64,000 nucleotides of DNA from Lutraria lutraria (taxonomy: Eukaryota > Mollusca > Bivalvia > Venerida > Mactridae). This document shows, piece by piece, positions 37,601 through 45,706 of this stretch. The translations under genes were made by a program, and so were the position numbers. The notes under the pieces were generated by a model. It had not been told where the DNA came from and did no database searches. It worked only from the letters and a program-made list of their open reading frames with translations. The DNA is taken from positions 29,702,064-29,766,063 of the forward strand of contig OZ026840.1 of NCBI GenBank assembly GCA_964023205.1. The letters are read 5' to 3'. Within the stretch, counting starts at the first letter, position 1; every line of letters starts with the position of its first letter.

Positions 37601-38707
37601 GAGTTCAATTTGAACAAGCTACTTTACTTTACAAAAGGTTAATGTTTTTACCAAGGGTATGCCTGTATTCTTTCTTCTCCGCCGTTTAGCTGGAAAGGTC
37701 ACCGCATGACCTTGTCTGGTGATAAAATGTTAAATCACTTTAAGAAAAGGCATGTGAATTAAGCCCAAGTCTAATCTATTGTTTTTCAGCCAATGGTCGA
37801 TCTTATAAATCCAAAAGTGTTTAGAATGTCAAAAGTGTTCCTTAAAACAGAGAGATTACAATTGAGAGCAGTATCCTGCAGGTTTTATTTGTCTAATACT
37901 GTGTGTATGACACAAGTTTGTTGGAAATAATGATGATATTATTCAGTTTTGATATTTTCAGAACCTTTGTAATCAAGCCAAGTCAGATATATTCAGTGTT
38001 TCTGGCAATCAAGGAAGTGCTTGGCATAAAGCATCAGTTACAATAAAAGACGCAAATGTTCCAAATGTTTACAATATTGTTGTAAAAGGAATGGTTGGGA
38101 GTTCATACCATGGAGATATTGGACTTGATGACATTAGTATTACGCAAGGTATATGTCATGGTGAGTTGATAAAATATTATTGACTTCGTAACTAAGCTAC
38201 ACAGTATTGGAACTTCTTAGAGGTCAACTTATAGTTAGAACCGCTTTAATATGTTTAAGTTAGAAATATGAAGTTATTTTATCAGCTTCTGTCGAACAAA
38301 CAAGAACTATGACTAATGATATCCATGTTTTGCGTCTTATATTTATCTGCCTATAAGACGCGGTCCTTTCATTATATGGTTTAAACGTCATAAAACACAT
38401 CCTTTTTAGAGTTTGTTTCGAATTGACTCCTTTCTATATCAATATCTCGAGTTAAATTTGTAAGGTGGTCTGAACTAATAAAAGTATGTACGTATAAGTG
38501 CCTAGCCGATTATTATGATGTTTCTATCCAAAATATACGAGTTTCTCCCAGCCTAAGTTTCACCAGGACAATTTGACTCTTCAGATATTGAAAGCGTACG
38601 GTCTTCATAGTAGTACTATGCCGTTTCTTGTCTCCACTTGTCTTTCCTAGTAAACATATTATATATTTGTACTTTTCTAGGACAGGGTAGTGGTACTAAT
38701 ATAGTGG
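20853..38707 (+). CDS. secreted or surface mosaic protein: signal peptide, 4 three-finger (Ly6/uPAR), 2 Ig, MAM domains
   Basis: Split gene assembled by eye from 26 exons, all with compatible phases: 20853-20889, 21211-21410, 21711-21781, 22490-22542, 22782-22873, 23655-23726, 24195-24244, 24463-24509, 25106-25209, 26068-26139, 26547-26593, 27409-27458, 28012-28139, 29311-29382, 30048-30136, 30872-30921, 32590-32607, 33314-33433, 33870-33986, 35003-35017, 35348-35491, 35670-35792, 36529-36672, 37131-37291, 37962-38160, 38681-38707. They sum to 2302 bases, about 767 residues. Exons 1-2 give a signal peptide (KTRKLQG, then a hydrophobic core ending RTSDA). The modules are typical of extracellular adhesion or recognition proteins. 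All introns are GT-AG except one GC-AG (after 25209). No GPI or transmembrane exon was identified, so the 3' end is open. It may stop soon after 38707 or join the exons from 45671 on. Ligand and role are unknown. Confidence 0.8.
21211..22542 (+). CDS. three-finger domain 1 (with signal peptide end)
   Basis: Exons 21211-21410, 21711-21781 and 22490-22542 (phases 1, 0, 2, 1). After the signal peptide the domain starts IKCRNC and shows the Ly6/uPAR order of cysteines: CxxC, GC, QC, DCY, then AGC, VC, SC, CC, DCN and LCG, twelve in all. That is two more than the classical ten-cysteine domain; the extra pair is the SC just before CC and the final LC. The second exon carries a furin-like RRKR followed by A. 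The last exon encodes SCCHNADDCNYGLCG. A tRNA-derived SINE lies in the intron before it. Confidence 0.85.
22338..22425 (-). mobile_element. tRNA-derived SINE head
   Basis: Read on the minus strand, it has a box A-like TGGTTCAATTG and a box B GGTTCGAATCTC at tRNA spacing, but the arms do not close into a clean tRNA cloverleaf. I call it a SINE rather than a tRNA gene. It sits inside the intron between 21781 and 22490. Confidence 0.7.
22782..24509 (+). CDS. three-finger domain 2
   Basis: Four exons: 22782-22873, 23655-23726, 24195-24244, 24463-24509. The translation runs IKCVSC...QCNRMISC / KCYVDRV...YNAGC / ACSSVAVERKRENSC / SCCKDKNDCNEDLC, again with twelve cysteines. The second exon is exactly 24 codons, as in domains 3, 4 and 5. 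RKR lies in the third exon at the position equivalent to RRKR of domain 1. The MITE at 23284-23501 lies in the first intron of this set. Confidence 0.85.
23284..23501. mobile_element. 218-bp palindrome-ended MITE
   Basis: Terminal inverted repeats of 25 bp with one mismatch at 23284-23308 and 23477-23501 (left end CACAGGCAGAAGTAACGG). It has no coding capacity. Flanks suggest a short TTTA- or TTA-like target duplication, not certain. It sits in an intron of the three-finger/Ig/MAM gene, and a partial copy lies at 17388-17480. Confidence 0.85.
25106..27458 (+). CDS. three-finger domain 3
   Basis: Exons 25106-25209, 26068-26139, 26547-26593 and 27409-27458. The translation gives LLQCKHC...ECYTTTC / SCFMEEI...YKGGC / NCQKQHKRDSAVSC / KCCHDNNCNMKMCG, with twelve cysteines. 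The first exon ends GAG before GCAAGC, a GC-type donor with an otherwise good consensus; no GT donor in frame is visible nearby. HKR followed by D in the third exon matches the basic site of the sister domains. Confidence 0.85.
25785..25950 (+). repeat. dispersed repeat, copy 2 of 3
   Basis: Same ordered motifs as 14790-14990 (AGAGCGGCCCTC, CCTTCAACAA, TGCACGATTAACTATT). Lies in an intron of the three-finger/Ig/MAM gene. Confidence 0.6.
26690..27045 (+). repeat. dispersed repeat pair, copy 1
   Basis: Aligns with 49592-49985 along its length, from ACGGTAGCGCTACGCACTGA to AGGTTAGACAAACGTA and GATGTCACGCT. Probably a non-autonomous transposable element present in introns of both three-finger genes. 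Exact borders are unknown. Confidence 0.75.
28012..30921 (+). CDS. three-finger domain 4
   Basis: Exons 28012-28139, 29311-29382, 30048-30136 and 30872-30921. The translation gives IIRCRQC...DCHSFVSC / KCYMDQV...FYGGC / VCLTGSPFAVGKR...MKRQ...VACS / RCCDTSDGCNNNLCG, with twelve cysteines. The third exon is longer than in the other domains (89 bases) and holds two dibasic sites, GKR and MKR. The first exon has a longer asparagine/serine-rich linker before the domain. Confidence 0.85.
30600..30690 (+). repeat. probable retroelement 3' tail
   Basis: AATAAA-type signals followed by a short (TGTTC)n run near 30670-30687, as seen at the 3' ends of invertebrate LINEs and SINEs. The body of the element upstream was not recognised. 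Confidence 0.35.
31607..31660. repeat. (GT)n microsatellite
   Basis: About 54 bases of GT dinucleotide with one interruption, inside the intron between 30921 and 32590. A poly-G run at about 31318-31326 lies nearby. Confidence 0.95.
32590..32607 (+). CDS. 18-base linker exon between three-finger 4 and Ig 1
   Basis: CAG acceptor, then 18 bases in phase 1-1 encoding part of GGDKINS, then GTAAGA. Such symmetrical short exons also precede Ig 2 (35003-35017) and follow the MAM domain (38681-38707). Confidence 0.6.
32650..32805. mobile_element. pogo/Tc1-like terminal sequence remnant
   Basis: Starts TACAGTAACATCTCGATTAT and has repeated GGATAATCGAG and CCGAAATAT motifs, resembling the termini of pogo/Tigger-type DNA transposons (a CAGT...CTCGATTATC end). 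The partner end was not identified. Confidence 0.35.
33314..33986 (+). CDS. Ig-like domain 1
   Basis: Two exons, 33314-33433 and 33870-33986. The first gives GGTIRLDCG (B-strand cysteine) and WYTWT (core tryptophan). The second gives DVGTYTCEPNC (the DxGxYxC motif of the F strand) followed by TSCQN. An intron splits the domain in phase 1 at the same point as in Ig domain 2. The 3' border is less certain: a stronger-looking GTCATG donor at 33973 breaks the phase with the next exon, whereas ATA before GTTAAG at 33986 fits. Confidence 0.75.
34219..34866. repeat. 68-bp minisatellite, about 9.5 copies
   Basis: Head-to-tail units with exact 68-base spacing (for example CTGTCTGCAATTATAGTACT in each). 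It lies in the intron between 33986 and 35003. The six overlapping minus-strand open frames here are the same unit shifted and are not genes. Confidence 0.95.
35003..35792 (+). CDS. Ig-like domain 2 with linker exon
   Basis: Exons 35003-35017 (15-base linker encoding MIPQ), 35348-35491 and 35670-35792. The domain shows GNALTLNCS (first cysteine), FIWTK (tryptophan) and ADGGMYICKLKPSC (second cysteine), ending ITVNVLG. Both Ig domains have an added CxxC after the F strand (CTSC and CASC), which suggests they arose by tandem duplication and share an extra disulfide. Confidence 0.8.
36529..38160 (+). CDS. MAM domain
   Basis: Three exons: 36529-36672, 37131-37291 and 37962-38160. Characteristic MAM blocks are visible: STCDWIQD, then DWNEIKGPTQSGDTGPDNDH; GAYFYIESSSP and ANLISPV; CLEFWYSMYG; WHKASVTI, VVKGMVGSSYHGDIGLDDIS and ICHG. 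MAM modules mediate adhesion and oligomerisation in extracellular proteins such as meprins and receptor phosphatases. The length is normal (about 165 residues). Confidence 0.88.
38681..38707 (+). CDS. 27-base linker exon after the MAM domain
   Basis: TTTTCTAG acceptor, then GQGSGTNIVG in phase 1-1, then GTAAGA. It is the last exon I can place for this gene. A possible terminal exon follows at about 38997 (AACAG acceptor, about 12 codons to TAA) but has no supporting feature. Confidence 0.55.
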
Positions 38708-41324
38708 GTAAGAATTTGTTTTTAATGAATTATGTATGCGTTGTTATATCGTTATCTTAAAACTACGCAATTAATGTATAAATTGACTTTCCGGATTTCT
38801 TCAGAGAATATATTTGTACCGTTGAAATACTCAAGTTCTTTCTGCAATTATTTCAAGTTCATTGTTATAGGATTTAAAGATTTTAAAAAAACTCTTGATA
38901 TCTATTCATGTAAAAGAATCTGTGATCTATCTGGAAAACTATTCTGGACGACTGAACCATAGATATCAATTTTTTAAAACTTGATTGTTTTAACAGTAAT
39001 AATGATGGTATATTTTGGGCAGGTTTGGCCATAAGAAACCAGACTCCTTTATTGTTGTATACTAATTTATTGACTGGACCTCGTTTGTTTTCAGGATAAG
39101 AATAGAACTTTCTCAAGAAAGTTGACGGGATGAAAAATCCATGTTGATAATTCGAATGTTTTAAATTGAATAAATTATTCCATTCTCTTAAACGGAAGTT
39201 GTGTTTAGATTTTTGTATATACATTGTATTTGCAGCTTCTGCATTTAAATAACAGATAACAAATTTGATTTTCTTTCGATTTACACCAGAGTGGGTATGA
39301 AATCTCGAAGGAATAAAGAAATTTACTCTGTAGCTAAGAAAACAAACTTATGTCACATCGATAGCGAGTAGTACTTTTTGTTGGTTGAAGGACTCGTTGC
39401 CCCAGTTCAGAGCAATATATGGATACAAGAGAGGATGGTGGTTAAAGGGAAATTATTTCTGCGTCAAATAAGACCAGGCTTTAAAAATCGGTTCAGAATT
39501 GTTACAATAGGACCTTTATGAACATGACCGGTGTGATTTCTGAGCCCAGGAGTTCTACACCTTAATTATACACTGTAATATAATATATGGTGAAAAGAAA
39601 TTTTATTTTGCTGCTGTCACACGCCGGTAGCCTGTGGTTATAGTGTGGTAGACAAATATATAACACAATGAATATTTGAGAATTGAGATCATTCTAAGAG
39701 ATATAAGCGAAATAAACCAAAGTACTGAAAGAACTCATGGCAACTGAACTTAATTAGACTTGTACTGCAACATGAACTATTTTATCAATTGCATGGCGGA
39801 TGTAGATAAACGCAGTACGTAGATGGTCCGCATAAAATTCTTGCACGCCGAGCGATTGAGTGACGATTAAGGAAAGATGAACTATCGTTCAGTGTCCCTA
39901 AACATCTGTATTCATTAATATATTTGTTATTATAATTAGTATCGGTTTATTTGTTAATGTTTAAAGAATAAACATTAAATAAGTTATTTTCAAAAAAGGC
40001 AGTTATTTATTTTTATTCAATTTCTCAAATTAACTTATAAATATCCCCTGGTCCACCAGTGTTGCCAGGCTTCATTTGCTTGACGTATCGATAATATTGG
40101 ACACGTCTTAAAACAACATCGGAAAATGATGATTTGCCAAAGGCAACTGTCTTGCCGATTGCTACTAATCTTAAAAGAAACTGCTACAATTACGCAGTCA
40201 ACCATTGAATGGCGTCTAATGCCGACAGCACTCAGGTGATACCGATGACCCTGGACAAACGGGAACAATCCAATTAACCGGTTATGCTTCTAATCATAGA
40301 GTAAACAAAGGGAGGTTAACTTTGCTGAACTTCTTGGATAATAAGAGGGATCATAAAAATAGCATAGACTTGTAGCATACAATTTCTGAAATGACAAACA
40401 CGATATATAAGAAGAATATTCAGCCCTATTCTCACTATAATGATGCTGATCTAGCCCTACTAATTCGGCTTTCCGATTGGCCGATGTTCGTGAACGAATT
40501 CGGAAGGGGACGGGGCCAAGTCAAAAAGTATCTCGTAGTCTCAAACAGTCTAATTAGTTGGACTAGGTGCTGGTCCTGGTACCTCCCAGTGAGAAATAAC
40601 CGGTATACTGTTTTTTTTTCTGCAAAACAAAATTGTATTCCTAAGCTCCATACTGACTATCATGGTGCTGGTACCGGTGCCTGACGGTGAAACAACCGGT
40701 ATAACGATCTTAAGCCGGGCACAACCGCATAAGGTCTATCGTGAATGTACCTAGTGCTCACCAACATTCCGGAAGAATATAGGTACATCCAGGGTACAAA
40801 CTCGAACCAGCCGTGTTTTTGTCCCGGAATTTCACGGATTAAGTCGGTTCTGAATATTTTCCTGATAACTACCGGTTGTATTAAACATTTTAAAACATCC
40901 AGGACTTTTTGTCGGATCGAGCAGGATCAACAAGGAACATCTAGGATTACCCCGGACGATTACGGTGCCGTCTTGGTTGTACTCCTGGGTTGACTGTGTG
41001 TTTCTTCCGGATCACTCATGCGGGACCAACTGGGCGTCCAATCCGGGACAATAAATAAACAAGGAACGGTTTGTTGATAAGCTTATTTTTAACAATTTTA
41101 CAAGAGCACTAACATAAATTATAGAATTCAATAAACGTACAGAGTGACTGCATGAAATATAACTTAATATAAGCAAACATAACAGTGGCAAATCTACAAC
41201 AATAAACAGCGAATATTTAACAAACAAAAAAACAGTTTGAAAACTTTGTATGGTTGACTTTGGCCCACTTCTAGAGAAGTAAACAGTGTTATGAAAACTA
41301 TTGATATATCTACAACATACTTTC
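38708..41324. other. no exon recognised
   Basis: A region of mixed composition. The part from about 40400 to 41050 is less AT-rich and has two degenerate copies of a GGTGCTGGT...AACCGGTATA motif (near 40568 and 40664), suggesting an old transposon. The 3' end of the three-finger/Ig/MAM gene may lie here unseen. Confidence 0.35.
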
Positions 41325-41600
41325 TGCCTGCCTGGTTAGTTCAATGGTTAGAGCGTTGGTCCACTGATCAAGAGGTTGTGAGTTCGAACCCTGGGCGAGG
41401 CTCACAGTGTTCGTGACAAATTTGACTGACAATAAATCTTATATAAAATTGTCCTCCATCTCTGAATTGTTACCCGTAGCTTGCCAGTAGTCTATGGATA
41501 GAATAATGTTAGTGCTGTTTAAGGTCTAAATGAAATCCTGGGAAGCTGACTTAGGATAACTGCCTGCTACGATATTATTGAAAATGGTTTTAAGTTTGAT
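41325..41600 (+). mobile_element. tRNA-derived SINE
   Basis: The tRNA-like head has box A TAGTTCAATGG and box B AGTTCGAACCC, followed by a body and tail shared with 58480-58728 (minus) and, for the last 60 bases, with 62195-62254 (minus): GGGAAGCT...TTAGGATAACTG. It is not a tRNA gene, because the acceptor arm does not pair cleanly and the body is repeated elsewhere. Confidence 0.75.
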
Positions 41601-42014
41601 CAAATAAAAAAGTAAATGGATATATTTTCTAGTGGCTTGGAAAAAGGAGAATAATGCCATTTTCTAAGCTGAAAATCTTTAAGATGTTTATACTTAAAAT
41701 AATACAGTCGGGTTATCAATTTGGAAAAGGAAAATATCTATTAAATAATTTCGAATATCAACGTTCTCTATATAGTAAGTCAGAGATTTGATGGAAATTC
41801 GATGATCGAGCTAAATGTCAAATTATCCATGAGGCTGATGTTAAATGTAAGTAAAAACAATTCCCCACAATTAGATCAATAAAACATTATTGTGCATATT
41901 AATCTGGTATGTACCGTCACAATGAATAAATGTGTAATTGTTTTGCTTTCGTTAACTGTAACATCCGGGAAATAGACCGGAAATAGGAAATTAAACCATT
42001 CTGCTGCCAATGAG

Positions 42015-44113
42015 GCAAGTATACCCGTCGGTGCAAATCTCTGTATATTTGCCTAGTGACGAGTATACCCGTCCGCGCAAATCTCTGTATATTTGCCTAG
42101 TGACGGGTATACCCGTCTGCACAAATCTCTATATATTTGCCTAGTGACGAGTATACCCGTCCGCGCAAATCTCTGTATACTCGCAAAGTGACGAGTATAC
42201 CCGTCCACGCAAATCTCTGTATATTTGCCTAGTGACGAGTATACCCGTCCGCGCAAATCTCTGTATACTCGCAAAGTGACGAGTATACCCGTCCGCGCAA
42301 ATCTCTGTATATTTGCCTAGTGACGAGTATACCCGTCCGCGCAAATCTCTGTATATTTGCCTAGTGACGGGTATACCCGTCCGCGCAAATCTCTGTATAT
42401 TCGCAAAGTGACGAGTATATCCGTCCACACAAATCTCTGTATATTTGCCTAATGGCGGGTATACCCGTCCACACAAATCTCTGTATATTACCTAGTGACG
42501 AGCATACCCGTCCACACAAATCTCTGTATATTGCTTAGTGACGGGTATACCCGTCCACACAAATCTCTATATATTTGCCTAGTTACGAGTATACCCGTCC
42601 AGACAAATCTCTGTATATTTGCCTAGTGACGAGTATACCCGTTCACACGAATCTCTTTATATTGCCTAGTGACGAGTATACCCGTTCACACGAATCTCTG
42701 TATATTTGCCTAGTGACGAGTATACCCGTTCACACGAATCTCTGTATATTGCCTAGTGACGAGTATACCCGTCCGCGCAAATCTCTGTATATTTGCCTAG
42801 TGACGAGTATACCCGTCCGCGCGAATCTCTGTATATTTGCCTAGTGACGAGTATACCCGTCCGCGCAAATCTCTGTATATTCGCAAAGTGACGAGTATAT
42901 CCGTCCACACAAATCTCTGTATATTTGCCTAATGGCGGGTATACCCGTCCACACAAATCTCTGTATATTACCTAGTGACGAGCATACCCGTCCACACAAA
43001 TCTCTGTATATTGCTTAATGACGAGTATACCCGTCCACACAAATCTCTATATATTTGCCTAGTTACGAGTATACCCGTCCAGACAAATCTCTGTATATTT
43101 GCCTAGTGACGAGTATACCCGTTCACACGAATCTCTGTATATTGCCTAGTGACGAGTATACCCGTTCACACGAATCTCTGTATATTTGCCTAGTGACGAG
43201 TATACCCGTTCACACGAATCTCTGTATATTGCCTAGTGACGAGTAAACCCGTCCGCGCAAATCTCTGTATATTTGCCTAGTGACGAGTATACCCGTCCGC
43301 GCGAATCTCTGTATATTTGCCTAGTGACGAGTATACCCGTCCGCGCAAATCTCTGCATATTCGCAAAGTGACGAGTATACCCGTCCACACAAATCTCTGT
43401 ATATTTGCCTAGCGACGGGTATACCCGTCCGCGCAAATCTCTGTATATTCGCAAAGTGACGAGTATATCCGTCCACACAAATCTCTGTATATTTGCCTAG
43501 TTACGAGTATACCCGTTCACACGAATCTCTGTATATTGCCTAGTGACGAGTATACCCGTCCGCGCAAATCTCTGTATATTCGCAAAGTGGCGAGTATACC
43601 CGTCCACACAAATCTCTGTATATTTGCCTAGTGACGGGTATACCCGTCCGCGCAAATCTCTGTATATTCGCAAAGTGACGAGTATACCCGTCTGCACAAA
43701 TCTCTGTATATTTGCCTAGTGACGGGTATACCCGTCCGCACAAATATCTATATATTTGCCTAGTGACGAGTATACCCGTCCGCGCAAATCTCTGTATACT
43801 CGCAAAGTGACGAGTATACCCGTCCGCGCAAATCTCTGTATACTTGCTTAGTGACGAGTATACCCGTCCGCGCAAATCTCTGTATACTCGCAAAGTGACG
43901 AGTATACCCGTCCGCGCAAATCTCTGTATACTCGCAAAGTGACGAGTATACCCGTCCGCGCAAATCTCTGTATACGCGCAAAGTGACGAGTATACCCGTC
44001 CGCGCAAATCTCTGTATACTCGCAAAGTGACGAGTATACCCGTCCGCGCAAATCTCTGTATACTCGCAAAGTGACGAGTATACCCGTCCGCGCAAATCTC
44101 TGTACATTTGCCT
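42015..44113. repeat. 44-bp minisatellite, about 48 copies, with 480-bp higher-order repeat
   Basis: The unit contains GAGTATACCCGTCC and AAATCTCTGTATA. Variants differ in the second half (TATTTGCCTAGTG or ACTCGCAAAGTG). A block of eleven units from about 42390 to 42870 recurs almost identically 480 bases later. Many open frames on both strands come from this repeat. Confidence 0.95.
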
Positions 44114-44325
44114 ACATCTGCGCGACGGGTATACATGTTATGCAAATTGGTTAATCTTAGAATTTCCCTGGCAATACAGTGCACAATGAAGGCAATATGT
44201 ACCTGGCAGCGAAAGGGTTAATTAGTGATACAGTAACGGATGCAGAGATTTTCATAATTGACTAGTTCTATTCTAATAGTGAACAAGATGAAGCAATTCA
44301 TGCGCTATGAAGATAAAGCTCTATA

Positions 44326-44514
44326 TACAGTCAGTCCTGTGTTAACGACCACCTTTATAATTTATGTGAGTCACCTTGGGAGCAAAGGCCAGTTTTTTAA
44401 ATATCCACATTAGTTATTTAGACCAAAATTACCCCCGAATAAAGGCCACATTTCAAGAAAGGCCACGAGATGTTTTTTTCTGAAATGTGACCTATGTTCA
44501 CAGGTTTAGCTGTA
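44326..44514. mobile_element. 189-bp TA-flanked MITE
   Basis: Begins TACAGTCAGTCCTGTG and ends CACAGGTTTAGCTGTA, imperfect terminal inverted repeats with TA at both ends, as in Tc1/mariner-type MITEs. No coding capacity. Confidence 0.6.
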
Positions 44515-44689
44515 CTATACAAGGTGTTGGGTGATATTGGAAAGTTGTCAATGAGACGACAATTTACATTCTTTGAATATAAGAGTACTTATATTATATA
44601 AATGTAGAACAACACTTCGGTTCTAATTACCAAGTTTACAACGTAATGTTAGTCACATATAGATAGATATTAATTTTAAACATAAGGCA

Positions 44690-45200
44690 TAAATCCCAAC
44701 AGTTTACAATACATGTATAATTGTTCATGACATATATACATTATACAAAACCTAGTACGGATTTTTCTTCAAAGATAATAATAAAAAGCAGTAATGACGG
44801 AACTTTAATGATGACTTATTTGAAAAAAAGTAATACAAAATTAACCATATTGAAATTAAGAGAAAAGTATTAAACACGATTTAGATCATAGGTACACGGC
44901 GTCGTCACGTAATTGAAAGCCTTTATGAATATTTACCGAAAGTTTTTTATTCATAGTTTCATTTCCAGATGAGATAAGTTCGATGAATTTTAGTATATTC
45001 GATCTTTTCCAATAATAGTTCCAGATATATCTTTTTCGGTTATTTGTGTATAGTTAACATTCTAAAACAAAGTGAAATCCATCTTCAAGAGATTTACAAA
45101 ATTTACATTTCCTTTCATTTTAGACTTATGTCACACACTATACAGTATTGGTATATTGAGTAATCTTGTCCGTATAAAGATTGGTGTATGTTTGATGTAT
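44690..45200 (-). mobile_element. LINE 3' end remnant, minus strand
   Basis: Read in reverse, 45125-44890 gives ERKCKFCKSLEDGFHFVLEC, an interrupted segment with YYWKRSNILKFIELISS, and NIHKGFQLR. This is the Cys/His tail and following conserved block of bivalve-type LINE ORF2. It contains stops and is truncated at the 5' side. Confidence 0.65.
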
Positions 45201-45332
45201 AACTAGATTGGCATTAAATGTCCGGAACGTACGCTGTAAGCATCTTATCAATATCGGTCGCACGGTACGAGCCATGAGAACTGTAACATAATTTAACATT
45301 TGTTGATTACGTCTGAAACCTTTAGTGATAGA

Positions 45333-45706
45333 ATGAAGATTTCTAAACAGAAATTGGGTAAAACATTTTGTTCTTCATTGTTAAATGATGAATAGATATT
45401 TTTCCATTTTGTATCTTTACATAACATAGTTCTTACTTCACAGAAGGTATTTGAGATAGTCAGTTAATGTGCTATATTGTCACATATAAAGTACCACTGG
45501 AGAGGAAATCTGTGTCAGTCAATCATACGGTGAAAAGATTCAGTACTTGTTTTATGAAGTTAAAACAATAATAAATATGAAGATTTCGAATTCATACACT
45601 AATGCCATGATTAGGTTTTAGATTTACGCATTGGTTTCAAATAAATATGTACTTTTCTGTTATTTTTCAGTACTAGTTGCCTTCGTCGTGTTACTTCATT
45701 CAAAGG
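45333..45706 (+). CDS. signal-peptide exons of the second three-finger gene
   Basis: 45333-45357 encodes MKISKQKL plus one base before GTAAAA. 45671-45706 (phase 1-1) adds VLVAFVVLLHSKG. Together they form n-, h- and c-regions, with cleavage plausible after SKG or SKGA. The first exon is short and lies just upstream of the decayed minus-strand LINE, so chance cannot be excluded. Confidence 0.5.

Noticed and set aside
41325..41400. tRNA gene on plus (and similar ones at 22338-22425 and 58640-58728 on minus)
   Set aside because: A and B boxes are present, but the stems are poor and the body repeats elsewhere, so these are SINE heads.
42053..44184. Repeat-containing frames and a possible CRISPR-like array
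   Set aside because: Units abut with no unique spacers, so this is a minisatellite. Nothing around it is prokaryotic.
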